A stretch of DNA of 35,723 nucleotides from Hyphomicrobiaceae bacterium (GCA_021324465.1 JAJPJB010000077.1:1-35723), one strand, 5' to 3'. Shown: positions 7,692-16,706, counted from the stretch's first letter. Numbers and translations are program-made. The notes: generated by a model from the sequence alone, not told the origin.

Positions 7692-8741
7692 TCAGCGTGG
7701 CAACACCGGGACGGCAAAGTCCTTGGGAGTCCCGTTGAGCGTTTGCAGGAAAGCCAAGAGATCAGACTTCTCGCTTTGTGAGAGATTGAGCGGCCGGATT
7801 TGCTCATCGCGGCTCGGCCGGTCGATGCCGCCGCGGTCATAGAGTGCGATCACCTCTTCAAGTGTCGCCACCGACCCGTTGTGCATGTAAGGACCGCGCC
7901 GCGCCACATCGCGCAAGGTCGGTGTCTTGAACGCATATCTGAGCTTCACCGAAGTCGGAAACAGCTGGCCGCGCCCGATATCATCGTCCACCGCAACGCC
8001 GATGTCGTGAAACGACGCATCGGTGAAAGTCCAGCCGCTGTGGCAGGCGGCGCAATTCGCTCTGCCGTTGAACAGGATGAAGCCGCGTTTGGCAGCCGCG
8101 CTGATCGCGGCCTCGTTGCCGGCGATCCAGCGATCGAAGGGCGCCTCGCTTGAGGTGATCGAACGTTCGAACGTCGCCAGCGCCTGTTCGATTTTCTGTT
8201 CGGTAATGTCGCCTCTGCCGAAGGCGGCGGCGAAGGCGCGCACATAGCCGGGAATCGCAGCCAGGCGCCGGATCAGGTCCGCCAGCGGCAAGTTCATATT
8301 GTCGGGCGAGGTGATCGGCCCGGTCGCGACGCTTTCGAGATCGCGAAAATGCCCGTCCCAGCCGAGCTTGGGCGTCCAGGCGACATTGAGCAATGTCGGC
8401 GTGCGCAACGGCAGTTCCTTTTCACCGAGCGCATGCCGTTCGCCGTCCGCCCATGACAGGGCCGGATTGTGACAGGTCGAACAGGAGCGGATTTTGCTGC
8501 CGGACAGAATGGGATCGAAGAACAAGCTGCGGCCCAATGTGAACTTGGCCTGCGAATACGGATCGTCCGGCGGATAAGGGATGTGCGCCGAACGCAGATA
8601 TTGTTTACGCAGGGTCTGCAAGCTCGTGTCGGCGGCAGCGAAGATCACGCCGCCACTGCCGAGCAGCGCGGTAAGGACGAGCAACGCGGCAAGCGGTGCC
8701 GCCGCCCTTCGAGGGCATGCGGTGAAATGCAGCCATCCCAT
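7692..8741 (-). CDS. Dihaem cytochrome c peroxidase (CCP/MauG family)
   Basis: A 349-residue periplasmic protein with an amino-terminal signal segment (residues 14-36). Two c-type haem sites are present: CSTCH (87-91) and CAACH (230-234). W97 in SWADG is in the place of the tryptophan between the haems. PYMHNGS (284-290) carries Met286, which in bacterial peroxidases ligates the high-potential haem, so it looks peroxidase-like rather than MauG-like (Tyr ligand). The carboxy-terminal LEEVIALYDRGG is typical. It reduces hydrogen peroxide with electrons from a small donor such as the cupredoxin (inference). ATG 8741 was preferred to much earlier in-frame starts that lack a signal peptide. Confidence 0.92.
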   Translation of the reverse strand: MGWLHFTACPRRAAAPLAALLVLTALLGSGGVIFAAADTSLQTLRKQYLRSAHIPYPPDDPYSQAKFTLGRSLFFDPILSGSKIRSCSTCHNPALSWADGERHALGEKELPLRTPTLLNVAWTPKLGWDGHFRDLESVATGPITSPDNMNLPLADLIRRLAAIPGYVRAFAAAFGRGDITEQKIEQALATFERSITSSEAPFDRWIAGNEAAISAAAKRGFILFNGRANCAACHSGWTFTDASFHDIGVAVDDDIGRGQLFPTSVKLRYAFKTPTLRDVARRGPYMHNGSVATLEEVIALYDRGGIDRPSRDEQIRPLNLSQSEKSDLLAFLQTLNGTPKDFAVPVLPR

Positions 8742-9012
8742 AATCGACAATTTATCGCTGCGGATTGACAGAAGGTTAATTAACGGACGGCCCCGGCGTC
8801 GCTGCGCGGTTATGGCGCGGCAAAGCCGGCGCGCCGCATTCGGCAGCCCGCTCGGCACCGCTGAAACTGTAGCTGGGCACCGGGAGGCAAAGCCGCGCCG
8901 CGTCGGCAAAATCATGCGGCGCGGCGCCTCCGCCGTGCGACGGAGCAGACGATTTTGCCCATCCTGCACGCCGGGCCGTGCTAGACTTCCCCATCTCCCC
9001 GGGGAGGTCGCC

Positions 9013-9801
9013 ATGAACACGCCGAGCGCAAGCGCCAGAAGCGCCAATCTCAAGATCGCCGCTCTCGATCAATCGCAAATGTCGCCGCAGGAGTGGCAGG
9101 CGCGCGTCGATCTCGCCGCGGCCTATCGTCTGATTGCGCATTACGGCTGGGGTGACGTGATCTACAACCATTCGTCCATGCGCGTGCCCGGCGAAGAGCG
9201 CAAATTTCTGATCAAGCGGCACGAGCTCCTCTATACCGAGGTGACGCCGTCGAATCTGGTCAAGGTCAGCATGGACGACGATCTCGACGAAAGCGCCGGC
9301 GTCAACCGGCCCGGCTTCACGCTGCATGGCGGCGTGCTCTCGGCACGGCCGGATGTCAATTGCGCCGTGCATGTGCATACCGAGACCGGCATGGCGATTT
9401 CCGGACTGCGGCACGGGCTGCGCATGGTCTCGCAGGCGGCGATCCGCTTCTACAATCGCATTGGCTATCACGACTATGAAGGCATCACCGAAGATTTCGG
9501 CGAGCGACAGCGCATCAACACGGCACTCGGCAATAACCGGGCGCTGGTCATGCGCAATCACGGCCTCCTGACGGTGGGCAAGACGGTGCGCGAAGCCTTC
9601 GTGCTGATGAAGTCGCTGATCGAGGCGGCCGACATCCAGCTGCGCATGGAGGCGACCGGCGGCGCGCTGATCGAGATCCCGCCGGAGATTTGCGAGAAGA
9701 CCGCGCGGCAATACGAGCACCACGATTCAGGCCGCGGCTCGGCCGACTGGCCGGCTTATCTGCGCATGCTCGACACGATCGATCCGGGCTGGCGGAGTTG
9801 A
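9013..9801 (+). CDS. Class II aldolase/adducin family protein
   Basis: A 262-residue cytoplasmic protein. ATG 9013 follows a strong GGGGAGG ribosome site (9001-9007). The fold is visible as YGWGDVIYNHSS (44-55), the zinc pair H120-x-H122 in HVHTETG, and a third ligand His183 in MRNHGLL. The family includes fuculose- and ribulose-phosphate aldolases and related decarboxylases; this long-type member, with LHGGVLSARPDVN, resembles those usually annotated only to family level. It is divergent from the peroxidase gene and alone. Substrate unknown. Confidence 0.9.
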   Translation: MNTPSASARSANLKIAALDQSQMSPQEWQARVDLAAAYRLIAHYGWGDVIYNHSSMRVPGEERKFLIKRHELLYTEVTPSNLVKVSMDDDLDESAGVNRPGFTLHGGVLSARPDVNCAVHVHTETGMAISGLRHGLRMVSQAAIRFYNRIGYHDYEGITEDFGERQRINTALGNNRALVMRNHGLLTVGKTVREAFVLMKSLIEAADIQLRMEATGGALIEIPPEICEKTARQYEHHDSGRGSADWPAYLRMLDTIDPGWRS

Positions 9802-9814
9802 GCTGCGCTTGAGC

Positions 9815-9892
9815 CGTCACGACGAGCGAGGCGGAGCGATCCAGTGCGGTGGCACCATTGCTGGGATTGCTTCGTCGCTCCCCGCAACGACG
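9815..9892. repeat. Imperfect inverted repeat between convergent genes
   Basis: CGTCACGACGAGCGAGGCGG with AGCGATCCAG (9815-9844) is an imperfect inverse of CTGGGATTGCTTCGTCGCTC with CCGCAACGACG (9861-9892). The element resembles the rhizobial intergenic repeat built on CAATCCAG and CTGGATTGCTTCGTCGC. It fills the gap between the aldolase and the convergent acyl-CoA dehydrogenase, so it may also end transcripts from both sides. Confidence 0.6.
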
Positions 9893-9920
9893 CGCTCTCC
9901 ATCGTCACCCCGTCGGCCGC

Positions 9921-11132
9921 TCAAATCCTGTTCCCCGCACTCCACGTCCAGAAATCCCGCCCCTCCTCGCGCAGAAAGCGCGCCAGCACCATGTTGTGCA
10001 CCTCGGAAGCGCCGTCGACGAGACGCGCGGCGCGAGCGGCGCGATAGATCCATTCCAGAATCGTGTCCTTGGAATAGCCGCGCGCGCCGTTGAGCTGGAT
10101 GGCGGTGTCGGCGGCCTGGTGCAGCGTGTCGGCGACATGCACCTTGGCCATGGAGATCTCCTTGCGCGCGCGATCGCCGTGATCGAGCTTCCAGGCTGCG
10201 TGCATGGTGAGCAGCCGCCCGATCTGAATCTGCTGCGCCACCTGGCCGAGCTTGATCTGCACGCTCTCGCGGTCGGCAAGCTTTATGCCAAAGCCTTCGC
10301 GCCGATTGACGTAGTCCTGGGCGATTTCCAGGCAGCGCTTGGCCTGGCCGAGCCAGCGCATGCAATGGGTGAGCCGCGCCGGACCGAGCCTGATCTGCGT
10401 GACCTTCAGCCCGTCGCCGACGCCGAGCAGCACATTGTCGTCGGCGACTTCGAGCCCGTCGAATTCGAGCTCGCAGTGGCCGCCGTGCTCCTCCGGTCCC
10501 ATGATCGGGATGCGGCGCAGGATGCGCCAGCCCGGCTGATCGCGATGATAGAGAAACGCGGTGAGGCCGCGCCGCTTGTCATCGGAGGTGCGGGCAACGA
10601 CGATGAAATGCCGCGCCTCACCGGCGCCGGTGATGAACCATTTGCGGCCGCGGATGATCCACTTGCCGTTCTTCTTTTCCGCCGCGGTGCGGATCATGCC
10701 GGGGTCCGAGCCGCCGCCGGGGGCCGGCTCGGTCATGGCAAAAGCGGATTTCACTTTGCCCTCGACCACCGGCCGCAGCCACCATTCCTTCTGCGCGGGC
10801 GTGCCGATGCGCGACAAAAGATTCATATTGCCGTCGTCCGGCGCCGCGCAGTTCATCGCGAGCGGGCCGAACAGCGAGCGCGCCGCTTCTTCGTAGATGG
10901 CCGCCCAGGCGACGATCGGCAGCGCCATGCCGCCGAACTCCTTGGGCGATTGCGGCGCCCATAGGCCGGCTTTGCGCGCCCTGTCCTGAACGGGCGCGAG
11001 CCGCGGCAGCGGAATGTTTTCATGTTCGGAAAAATTTTCCGCATCCGCCTCGAGCGGCAGAACGTGCTCTTCGACGAAAGCGCGCGTGCGTTGGCGGAGA
11101 TCTTCGATGTCCGGCGGCAGCGTGAAATCCAT
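9921..11132 (-). CDS. Acyl-CoA dehydrogenase, ACAD10/11-like
   Basis: A 403-residue FAD enzyme with the usual order: helical amino domain, beta domain with FAMTEPAPGGGSD and WFITGAG, then a helical carboxy domain. Near the end, VDGASEVHNMV has Asp where medium-chain enzymes have the catalytic Glu of EGT; the same change is known in the ACAD10/11 group, where Asp is the likely base. NGARGYSKDTILEWIYRAAR supports this group. It oxidises an acyl-CoA at the alpha-beta bond; chain length is not predictable. An AGAGGGG ribosome site precedes ATG 11132. It stands alone, convergent with the aldolase. Confidence 0.9.
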   Translation of the reverse strand: MDFTLPPDIEDLRQRTRAFVEEHVLPLEADAENFSEHENIPLPRLAPVQDRARKAGLWAPQSPKEFGGMALPIVAWAAIYEEAARSLFGPLAMNCAAPDDGNMNLLSRIGTPAQKEWWLRPVVEGKVKSAFAMTEPAPGGGSDPGMIRTAAEKKNGKWIIRGRKWFITGAGEARHFIVVARTSDDKRRGLTAFLYHRDQPGWRILRRIPIMGPEEHGGHCELEFDGLEVADDNVLLGVGDGLKVTQIRLGPARLTHCMRWLGQAKRCLEIAQDYVNRREGFGIKLADRESVQIKLGQVAQQIQIGRLLTMHAAWKLDHGDRARKEISMAKVHVADTLHQAADTAIQLNGARGYSKDTILEWIYRAARAARLVDGASEVHNMVLARFLREEGRDFWTWSAGNRI

Positions 11133-11251
11133 GCCGGCGCCCCTCTTTGATTTTGCGCGTTGCAGGAATACTTACATCGGGCCGGGGTAATAAGCCAATC
11201 GTAGGCCCGATAGCAGGGTCAAAACGCTTCGATGTAGCCATGAGGCCCACA

Positions 11252-11560
11252 ATGACGCGGATCAGCTTTGCCATTGCGACCGGATTAGCGCTGCTGTGCC
11301 TGTTTGCTTCGCCCAGCCAGGCTCAGTATTCGGGAGACGCACCCTGGTGCGCCGTCATTTCGGTCGGCACCGGCGGCATCCATTATGATTGCTACTATTA
11401 CACCGTCGAAGCCTGCGTGCCGAACGTGCTCGCCGGCAATCGCGGCTTCTGTGCAATGAACCCTTATTATTCGACGAGCCGCGCCGCGGCCGCCGCGGCG
11501 TATGGGCCGTATCCTTCGCGGCACAGGCATTATTCGCATAAGCGCGTCTACGCGCACTGA
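11252..11560 (+). CDS. Secreted DUF3551 family protein
   Basis: A 102-residue protein with a signal peptide (MTRISFAIATGLALL, likely cut after PSQAQ). The mature part has WCAVISVGTGGIHYDC and a later CxM region (NRGFCAMNPYY), the cysteine pattern of DUF3551, a family abundant in Bradyrhizobium and relatives. The tail is Tyr/His/Arg-rich. Function is unknown. An in-frame ATG at 11240 is an alternative start. An inverted pair ATCGGGCC/GGCCCGAT (11176-11211) lies upstream, between it and the divergent dehydrogenase. Confidence 0.82.
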   Translation: MTRISFAIATGLALLCLFASPSQAQYSGDAPWCAVISVGTGGIHYDCYYYTVEACVPNVLAGNRGFCAMNPYYSTSRAAAAAAYGPYPSRHRHYSHKRVYAH

Positions 11561-11887
11561 GCTGCGAGCGAGTTAGCTCGGCCAACCGCCGCCATGCCCG
11601 CCTTGAGTGATCAGCCTGGATCGGCGCATAGTCCCGTGCCACGGACACATCGATGCTTGCTCGTTCAATCGCCGCCGTGGCGTAGTCCTGTTTTTCGCTT
11701 TACGCCGCCGCGCCTGAGAGCCGCATGTTCATTGTGCGGGACAATTGCCCGCCCGCTGCCGGTGCTACATTCAAATTTCCGGGTTTGACCCCGGCGACCA
11801 GTATCGACTTCGTTCGCAGCCGCCTTCCCTTCGCGGACAAAAACGGGCACGCTAACGGTCAATCCGAATTGATCCTGCGCGCGTCCC
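11561..11887. other. Intergenic leader of valine cluster with near-palindrome
   Basis: No gene is seen in these 327 bases. At 11736-11752 GCGGG and CCCGC flank ACAATTG, making GGGACAATTGCCC nearly symmetric; this could be an operator for the downstream degradation genes. A loose promoter-like pair, TTGCCC (11745) and TACATT (11766) 15 bases apart, overlaps it. Both are weak candidates. Confidence 0.3.
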
Positions 11888-13054
11888 ATGCTCGACCAAT
11901 CACAACCCAAGCCCGAGCCTTTCGCCCTCGATGCCGACCAGATCGCGATGCGCCAGGTCGCGCGCAGCTTTGCCGACGAGCATTTTGCGCCGAACGCGAT
12001 CGCCTGGGACGAGGCCAAGCATTTTCCGGTCGCGGAAATGCGCAAAGCCGCTGCGCTCGGCATGGGCGGCGTGTTTGTCGGCGAAGATGTCGGCGGCTCG
12101 GCGCTGTCGCGGCTCACCGGCACCTTGATCTTCGAGGCGCTGGCCACCGGATGCCCGACGGTGTCGGCCTATATGTCTATCCACAATATGACGGCGTCGC
12201 TGATCGACACGTTCGGCAGCGCCGAGCAGCGGCGGCGTTATCTGCCGCGGCTGTGCAGCATGGAGCTTTTGGCGAGCTACTGCCTGACCGAGCCGGGCTC
12301 CGGCTCGGACGCCGCCGCGCTCGTCACCCGCGCTGTGCGCGACGGCGACCATTACATTATTAACGGCCAAAAGCAGTTCATCTCGGGCGCCGGCGCGGGC
12401 GATCTCTATCTGCTCATGGCGCGCACCGGCGGCGCGGGGCCGGCCGGAATTTCGGCGTTCATCGTCCCGGGCGACGCGCCTGGAATTACGTTTGGCGCCA
12501 ATGAGCGCAAAATGGGCTGGAATGCGCAGCCAACGCGCGCGGTGATGTTCTCCGACGTGCGCGTCGCGGCCGCCGACCGGCTCGGCGAGGAAGGCGCGGG
12601 CTTCAAGATCGCGATGATCGGCCTCGACGGCGGCAGGCTCAATATCGCCGCCTGCTCGCTCGGCGGCGCGCAAAGCGCGCTTGAGAAAACGCTGGCCTAT
12701 ATGAAGGAGCGCAAGGCTTTTGGCAAACGGCTGAACGAGTTCCAGGCCCTGCAATTCCGCTTGGCCGACATGGCGACGGCGCTCGAAGCGTCGCGCGCGT
12801 TGCTGTGGCACGCCGCGGCGGCGGTCGACCGCGGCGAAGCGAACGCGACCCAGCTCGCCGCAATGGCAAAGCGCTTCGTCACCGACGCCTGTTTCGATAT
12901 CGCCAATCAGGCGCTGCAGCTGCACGGCGGCTACGGCTATCTTTCCGAATACGGCATCGAGAAGATCGTGCGCGATCTGCGCGTGCATCAAATTCTGGAA
13001 GGCACCAACGAGATCATGCGCCTCATCGTCGCGAGAAGCCTCGTCGGGCGATGA
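11888..13054 (+). CDS. Isobutyryl-CoA dehydrogenase (ACAD8-like)
   Basis: A 388-residue acyl-CoA dehydrogenase. Flavin and substrate motifs are CLTEPGSGSD (132-141), FISGAG (164-169) and the carboxy pattern LHGGYGYLSEYGIEKIVRD. The catalytic Glu is E371 in ILEGTNEIM. The best fit is the isobutyryl-CoA dehydrogenase group of valine breakdown, making methacrylyl-CoA. The next gene starts inside its stop codon (ATGA) and encodes the hydrolase two steps later in that pathway, which supports the call. Other short-branched acyl-CoA substrates remain possible. Confidence 0.9.
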   Translation: MLDQSQPKPEPFALDADQIAMRQVARSFADEHFAPNAIAWDEAKHFPVAEMRKAAALGMGGVFVGEDVGGSALSRLTGTLIFEALATGCPTVSAYMSIHNMTASLIDTFGSAEQRRRYLPRLCSMELLASYCLTEPGSGSDAAALVTRAVRDGDHYIINGQKQFISGAGAGDLYLLMARTGGAGPAGISAFIVPGDAPGITFGANERKMGWNAQPTRAVMFSDVRVAAADRLGEEGAGFKIAMIGLDGGRLNIAACSLGGAQSALEKTLAYMKERKAFGKRLNEFQALQFRLADMATALEASRALLWHAAAAVDRGEANATQLAAMAKRFVTDACFDIANQALQLHGGYGYLSEYGIEKIVRDLRVHQILEGTNEIMRLIVARSLVGR

Positions 13055-14118
13055 ACGAACGTATTGTTCAGGACGGCGATATCATCATCCGCGCGCGCGG
13101 CGCGCTGCGCCGGCTCACGCTCAACCGCCCCAAAGCGCTCAATGCCGTAACCCTCGACATGGCCGTCACCATGACGGGAGCGCTGCGTGCCTGGGCCGCC
13201 GATCCCGCGGTCGGCGCCGTGCTGCTCGACGGCGCCGGCGAGCGCGGCTTCTGCGCCGGCGGCGACATTCGCGCGCTGTATGACGCGGCAAAATCCGGCG
13301 ACAACTTGCCGGAGACATTCTGGGCGATCGAATATCGGCTCAATGTCATGATCGCGCGCTATCGCAAGCCCGTGGTCGCCATCATGGATGGCATGGTCAT
13401 GGGCGGCGGCGTCGGGCTCTCCGCGCACGCAGCGCACCGCGTCGTCACCGATCGCTCCGCAGTCGCCATGCCGGAGGTCGGCATCGGCTTTTTTCCCGAT
13501 GTCGGCGCATGCTTTCCCTTGGCGCGCGCGCCCGGCCATGCCGGCGCCCATCTCGCCTTGACCGGCGAGCGAGCCAATGCCGCGGACGCGATCTATTGCG
13601 GGCTTGCCGACATTCATATCGCGGCGACGAAGCTTGACGAAATTCCTGCGGCCCTGGCCGAGTGCCGAAGCGCCGATGATGTGCGCCGCCGCCTCGGCGC
13701 GCTAGCAAGTCCGCCGCCGCCAGGCAAACTGGCCGCGGCCCGGCGTTGGATCGATGCCTGCTACGGCGCCGAGCGGGTCGAAGAAATCATCGCGCGATTG
13801 GGCGCCCGCGTTGAAGACGACGCGCAGGCGGCGCTGGCGGCGATGCGCAAGGCCTCGCCGACCTCGCTCAAGGTCACGCTGCGCCATATGCGCGAGGCCG
13901 CCGCGTTCAAGCGCGTTGAGGAGTGCTTTGCACAGGATTACCGTATTGCGCTTGCCTGCGTGGCCGGACACGATCTGATCGAAGGCATTCGCGCCGCCAT
14001 CGTCGACAAGGACCGCAATCCGAAGTGGCGGCCGGAGAGACTGGAAGAGGTGACACCCGACATCGTCGCGCGACACTTCAAGCCGGTGGGCGCGCTGGAA
14101 TTGAAGTTCGAGGAGTAG
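13051..14118 (+). CDS. 3-hydroxyisobutyryl-CoA hydrolase (enoyl-CoA hydratase fold)
   Basis: A 355-residue member of the crotonase fold. ATG 13051 overlaps the previous stop by four bases, so the two are translationally coupled. The oxyanion-hole segment FCAGGDI (67-73), GGGVGLS (118-124) and the hydrolase-type residues E142 and D150 in MPEVGIGFFPDVG match the valine-pathway hydrolase (EC 3.1.2.4) rather than plain enoyl-CoA hydratases. The extra carboxy-terminal 100 residues, with CFAQDYRIA and a GIRAAIVDKDRNPKW stretch, are also typical. It frees 3-hydroxyisobutyrate, the substrate of the third gene in the cluster. The intermediate hydratase step (methacrylyl-CoA) must be encoded elsewhere. 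Confidence 0.92.
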   Translation: MNERIVQDGDIIIRARGALRRLTLNRPKALNAVTLDMAVTMTGALRAWAADPAVGAVLLDGAGERGFCAGGDIRALYDAAKSGDNLPETFWAIEYRLNVMIARYRKPVVAIMDGMVMGGGVGLSAHAAHRVVTDRSAVAMPEVGIGFFPDVGACFPLARAPGHAGAHLALTGERANAADAIYCGLADIHIAATKLDEIPAALAECRSADDVRRRLGALASPPPPGKLAAARRWIDACYGAERVEEIIARLGARVEDDAQAALAAMRKASPTSLKVTLRHMREAAAFKRVEECFAQDYRIALACVAGHDLIEGIRAAIVDKDRNPKWRPERLEEVTPDIVARHFKPVGALELKFEE

Positions 14119-14235
14119 AGCGCGATCGTTTCCGGTCGGATCGGAAGCGGCGCGTGCTGACCGACGTGGAACGGTCACGCATCAGGGTCCGCGCGGTACG
14201 CTCGTAAAAACAGCACTCAGGTGATCGTGGGACGA

Positions 14236-14366
14236 CATCGATCGCAACGGCCGCCTCTCTTGCGGTCTATTGATCTTATCAAGGGCGCGCAGCGCCGTCT
14301 TCAGCGGTCAACCACCCTTGACAAGATCAATAGAGCGGAAGCACTAGCTGTCCGTTGCGATCAATG
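14236..14366. repeat. Long imperfect hairpin with a dispersed sequence
   Basis: TCTATTGATCTTATCAAGGG (14266-14285) is the inverse of 14315-14334 with one mismatch. An outer pair, GATCGCAACGG (14240-14250) with CCGTTGCGATC (14352-14362), is perfect and extends with few mismatches. Together they make a cruciform-like element of about 130 bases inside the valine cluster. Its right arm, from CGGAAGC to GATCAATGCCT, recurs at 21704-21739. The rest of this 344-base gap holds only the GGGGAGG ribosome site of the next gene. Confidence 0.8.
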
Positions 14367-14462
14367 CCTTGCTCTGCCGCTGGCATTTCTGCCGTGATGT
14401 GATGCATAAAAGGGGCATGTAATGCGCCCGACCTAGGACATCACGCCGGGGAGGACACGTCC

Positions 14463-15350
14463 ATGCCGCATATCGGATTCATCGGCCTCGGCAATATGGG
14501 CGGCCCGATGGCCGCCAATCTGGCGAAGTCCGGCGAGCCTGTGCGGGGCTTCGATCTTGTCGCTGCGCTGCGCGAGGCGGCGGCCGCAACCGGCGTTGCG
14601 ATCACCGACAATGCGCGGGACTGCGTCGAAAATGCCGACGTGGTCATCACCATGCTGCCGGCCGGCGAGCATGTGCTTGCGGTGTGGGAGGACATCGTGC
14701 CGGCCGCCAAGCAGGGCGCGCTGTTGATCGACTGCTCGACCATCGACGTGGCAAGCGCCCGCGCCGCGCATAAGCTAGCCGCCGGGCGCGGGATCGCCAC
14801 ACTTGACGCGCCGGTCTCCGGCGGCGTCGGCGGCGCCAAGGCGGCCACCCTCACCTTCATGGTCGGCGGCTCGCAGCACGCCTTCGCGCGCGGCAAGCCG
14901 GTGCTCGAGAAGATGGGCAAGCGAGTCGTGCATTGCGGCGAAGCCGGCAACGGCCAGGTGGCGAAAATCTGCAACAATATGGTTCTCGGCGCCTCGATGA
15001 TCGCGGTGAGCGAAGCTTTCGTGCTCGGCGAAAAGCTGGGGCTCTCGCATCAGGCCCTGTTCGACGTGGTGTCGTCGTCGTCCGGCCAATGCTGGGCGCT
15101 GACCAGCTATTGCCCGGTGCCCGGGCCGGTGCCGACGAGTCCGGCGAACAGCGGCTACAAGCCCGGCTTCGCGGCCGCCTTGATGCTCAAGGATCTCAAC
15201 CTCGCGCGCGCGGCCGCGTCCTCGGTACATGTCGAAGCGGCGATCGGCACGCACGCCGCCGACATCTATCAGCAGTTCTGCGAGACCGGCTCGAGCGGCG
15301 CGGATTTTTCCGGTATCGTCAATTTCGTGCGCGCGCGGTCGGCAGGGTGA
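14463..15350 (+). CDS. mmsB: 3-hydroxyisobutyrate dehydrogenase
   Basis: A 295-residue NAD-dependent beta-hydroxyacid dehydrogenase. The dinucleotide motif GFIGLGNMGGPMAANL (5-20) opens the protein; DAPVSGGVGGA (115-125) is the substrate site and K168 in GNGQVAKICNN the catalytic lysine. The carboxy domain motif KDLNLA follows. It oxidises 3-hydroxyisobutyrate to methylmalonate semialdehyde, the step after the hydrolase upstream. The ATG follows GGGGAGG. A 344-base gap with a hairpin separates it from the first two genes, so it may have its own promoter. Confidence 0.94.
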   Translation: MPHIGFIGLGNMGGPMAANLAKSGEPVRGFDLVAALREAAAATGVAITDNARDCVENADVVITMLPAGEHVLAVWEDIVPAAKQGALLIDCSTIDVASARAAHKLAAGRGIATLDAPVSGGVGGAKAATLTFMVGGSQHAFARGKPVLEKMGKRVVHCGEAGNGQVAKICNNMVLGASMIAVSEAFVLGEKLGLSHQALFDVVSSSSGQCWALTSYCPVPGPVPTSPANSGYKPGFAAALMLKDLNLARAAASSVHVEAAIGTHAADIYQQFCETGSSGADFSGIVNFVRARSAG

Positions 15351-15394
15351 AATCGCCGATACGTAAGCGAGCCAAGGCAACTTGCGCTCATTGC

Positions 15395-15446
15395 CGCGAA
15401 AGCGGGCATCCGGTTCTTCGCAGCAAGCCGGGTCCCCGCTTTCGCG
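15395..15446. terminator. Hairpin between convergent genes
   Basis: CGCGAAAGCGGG (15395-15406) pairs perfectly with CCCGCTTTCGCG (15435-15446) across a 28-base loop. It lies in the 108-base gap between mmsB and the convergent binding-protein gene, so it can end both transcripts, though no T-run follows. CCGCGAAAGCGGG is also a motif I associate with dispersed repeats in this group. Confidence 0.55.
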
Positions 15447-15458
15447 CGGACCGGCCGA

Positions 15459-16643
15459 CTACCGGCTCCCCTCCGCCTTCTTGATCGGATCCTTCACGGC
15501 GGGAAACGTCGCGAACTCTATATTGTAAAGCTCGCCGTCCTTGCGCTCGACGCGGCGGATATAGATGTTGTGGACGATGTCGCGCGTGCGCGCATCGATG
15601 GTGATCGGCCCGCGCGGCCCCTCGAAGCTCATGCCCTTCATCGCCGCGATCAATTTGTCGCCGTCGGTATCGCCGCCGGTTTTGTTCAGCGCCTCGTAGA
15701 TCAGGCGCATGCCGTCGTAGACCGATTCCGCCACGTGATTGGGCCGCTTGCCGGCAAATTTTGTGAAGCCTGCGACAAAGGCCTGGTTCTGCGGCGACAT
15801 ATGCGCCGCGGAATAGGGACCGGCGGTGATGATGCCGATGGCCGGATCGCCCATGCCCGGCAAGAGATCATCGTCGGTGAGATCAAGCGTGCCCATCAGC
15901 CTGACGCCGGACGCGTTGAGGCCGCGTTCGGCATATTGTCGGGCGAACGTGCCGGCCATGCTGGCCGGGATGAAGACGAAGATGCCGTTGGGGTTGGCGT
16001 CGCGGGCGCGCTGCAGCGACGGCGCGAAATCCGGGCTCTGCACCGGCACGCGGATATTGGCGACGATTTCGCCACCATTCTTCTTGAGTTCGTCGCCGAA
16101 TGCCTGCTCGGCATCATAACCGGGCGCATAATCGGATACGACCGTGGCGACCTTTTTGATGTTGTTCTGCGCCGCCCATTGCGCCATCGGCACCGCGGCC
16201 TGCGCAATGGTGTAGAAGGTGCGCGCGATATAGGGCGACTTCTCAGTGATAATCGAGGTGCCCGCCGCCATCACCACTTGCGGAATCTTCGCCTCGGTCG
16301 CGAGCGGCGCGACCGCAAGCGCAACCGGCGTGAACGTGAAGCCGCCGAGCACGGCAACTCTGTCATTGACGATGAATTCCTGGGCGATGCGCTTGGCATT
16401 GTCCGGCTGGCTGCCGTCGTCCTTGATCAAGAGCTCGATCTTCTTGCCGGCGATGCTCACGCCGTTGACGGCCATGAAATATTTGGCGCCGGCAATCATC
16501 ATCGCGCCGATCTGCGCGAACTGGCCGGTCGAGGGCGCGATGAAACCGATCTTGACCGTGTCCTCGGCATGCGCGGCGCGGGCGAAACTGCCGACCGCCA
16601 ATAGCGCGAGGCAAATCCGCGCGAAGCTGATCCGCTTGGTCAT
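15459..16643 (-). CDS. ABC transporter binding protein, branched-chain amino acid (LivK) type
   Basis: A 394-residue periplasmic type I binding protein. ATG 16643 follows a GGAGGGGGAGGG ribosome site; the signal peptide ends near ARAAHA. The mature start, DTVKIGFIAPSTGQFAQIG, and later LIKDDGSQPDNAKRIAQEFI and VAESVYDG are family hallmarks. Such proteins bind amino acids, amides or aromatic acids. No LivH, LivM, LivG or LivF gene is in the window, so it is an orphan. Its place beside a valine degradation cluster hints at, but does not show, a branched-chain substrate. Confidence 0.92.
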   Translation of the reverse strand: MTKRISFARICLALLAVGSFARAAHAEDTVKIGFIAPSTGQFAQIGAMMIAGAKYFMAVNGVSIAGKKIELLIKDDGSQPDNAKRIAQEFIVNDRVAVLGGFTFTPVALAVAPLATEAKIPQVVMAAGTSIITEKSPYIARTFYTIAQAAVPMAQWAAQNNIKKVATVVSDYAPGYDAEQAFGDELKKNGGEIVANIRVPVQSPDFAPSLQRARDANPNGIFVFIPASMAGTFARQYAERGLNASGVRLMGTLDLTDDDLLPGMGDPAIGIITAGPYSAAHMSPQNQAFVAGFTKFAGKRPNHVAESVYDGMRLIYEALNKTGGDTDGDKLIAAMKGMSFEGPRGPITIDARTRDIVHNIYIRRVERKDGELYNIEFATFPAVKDPIKKAEGSR

Positions 16644-16706
16644 ATTACCCTCCCCCTCCGCCGGGCCTTCCATGCCGGTCGGCAAGGCCTCTCTTTGCCT
16701 GCATGG

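Noticed and set aside
11900-12991. 363-residue leftward frame
   Set aside because: Shadow of the isobutyryl-CoA dehydrogenase, whose motifs are complete on the other strand.
15570-16604. 344-residue rightward frame
   Set aside because: Shadow of the LivK-type binding protein; no motif of its own.
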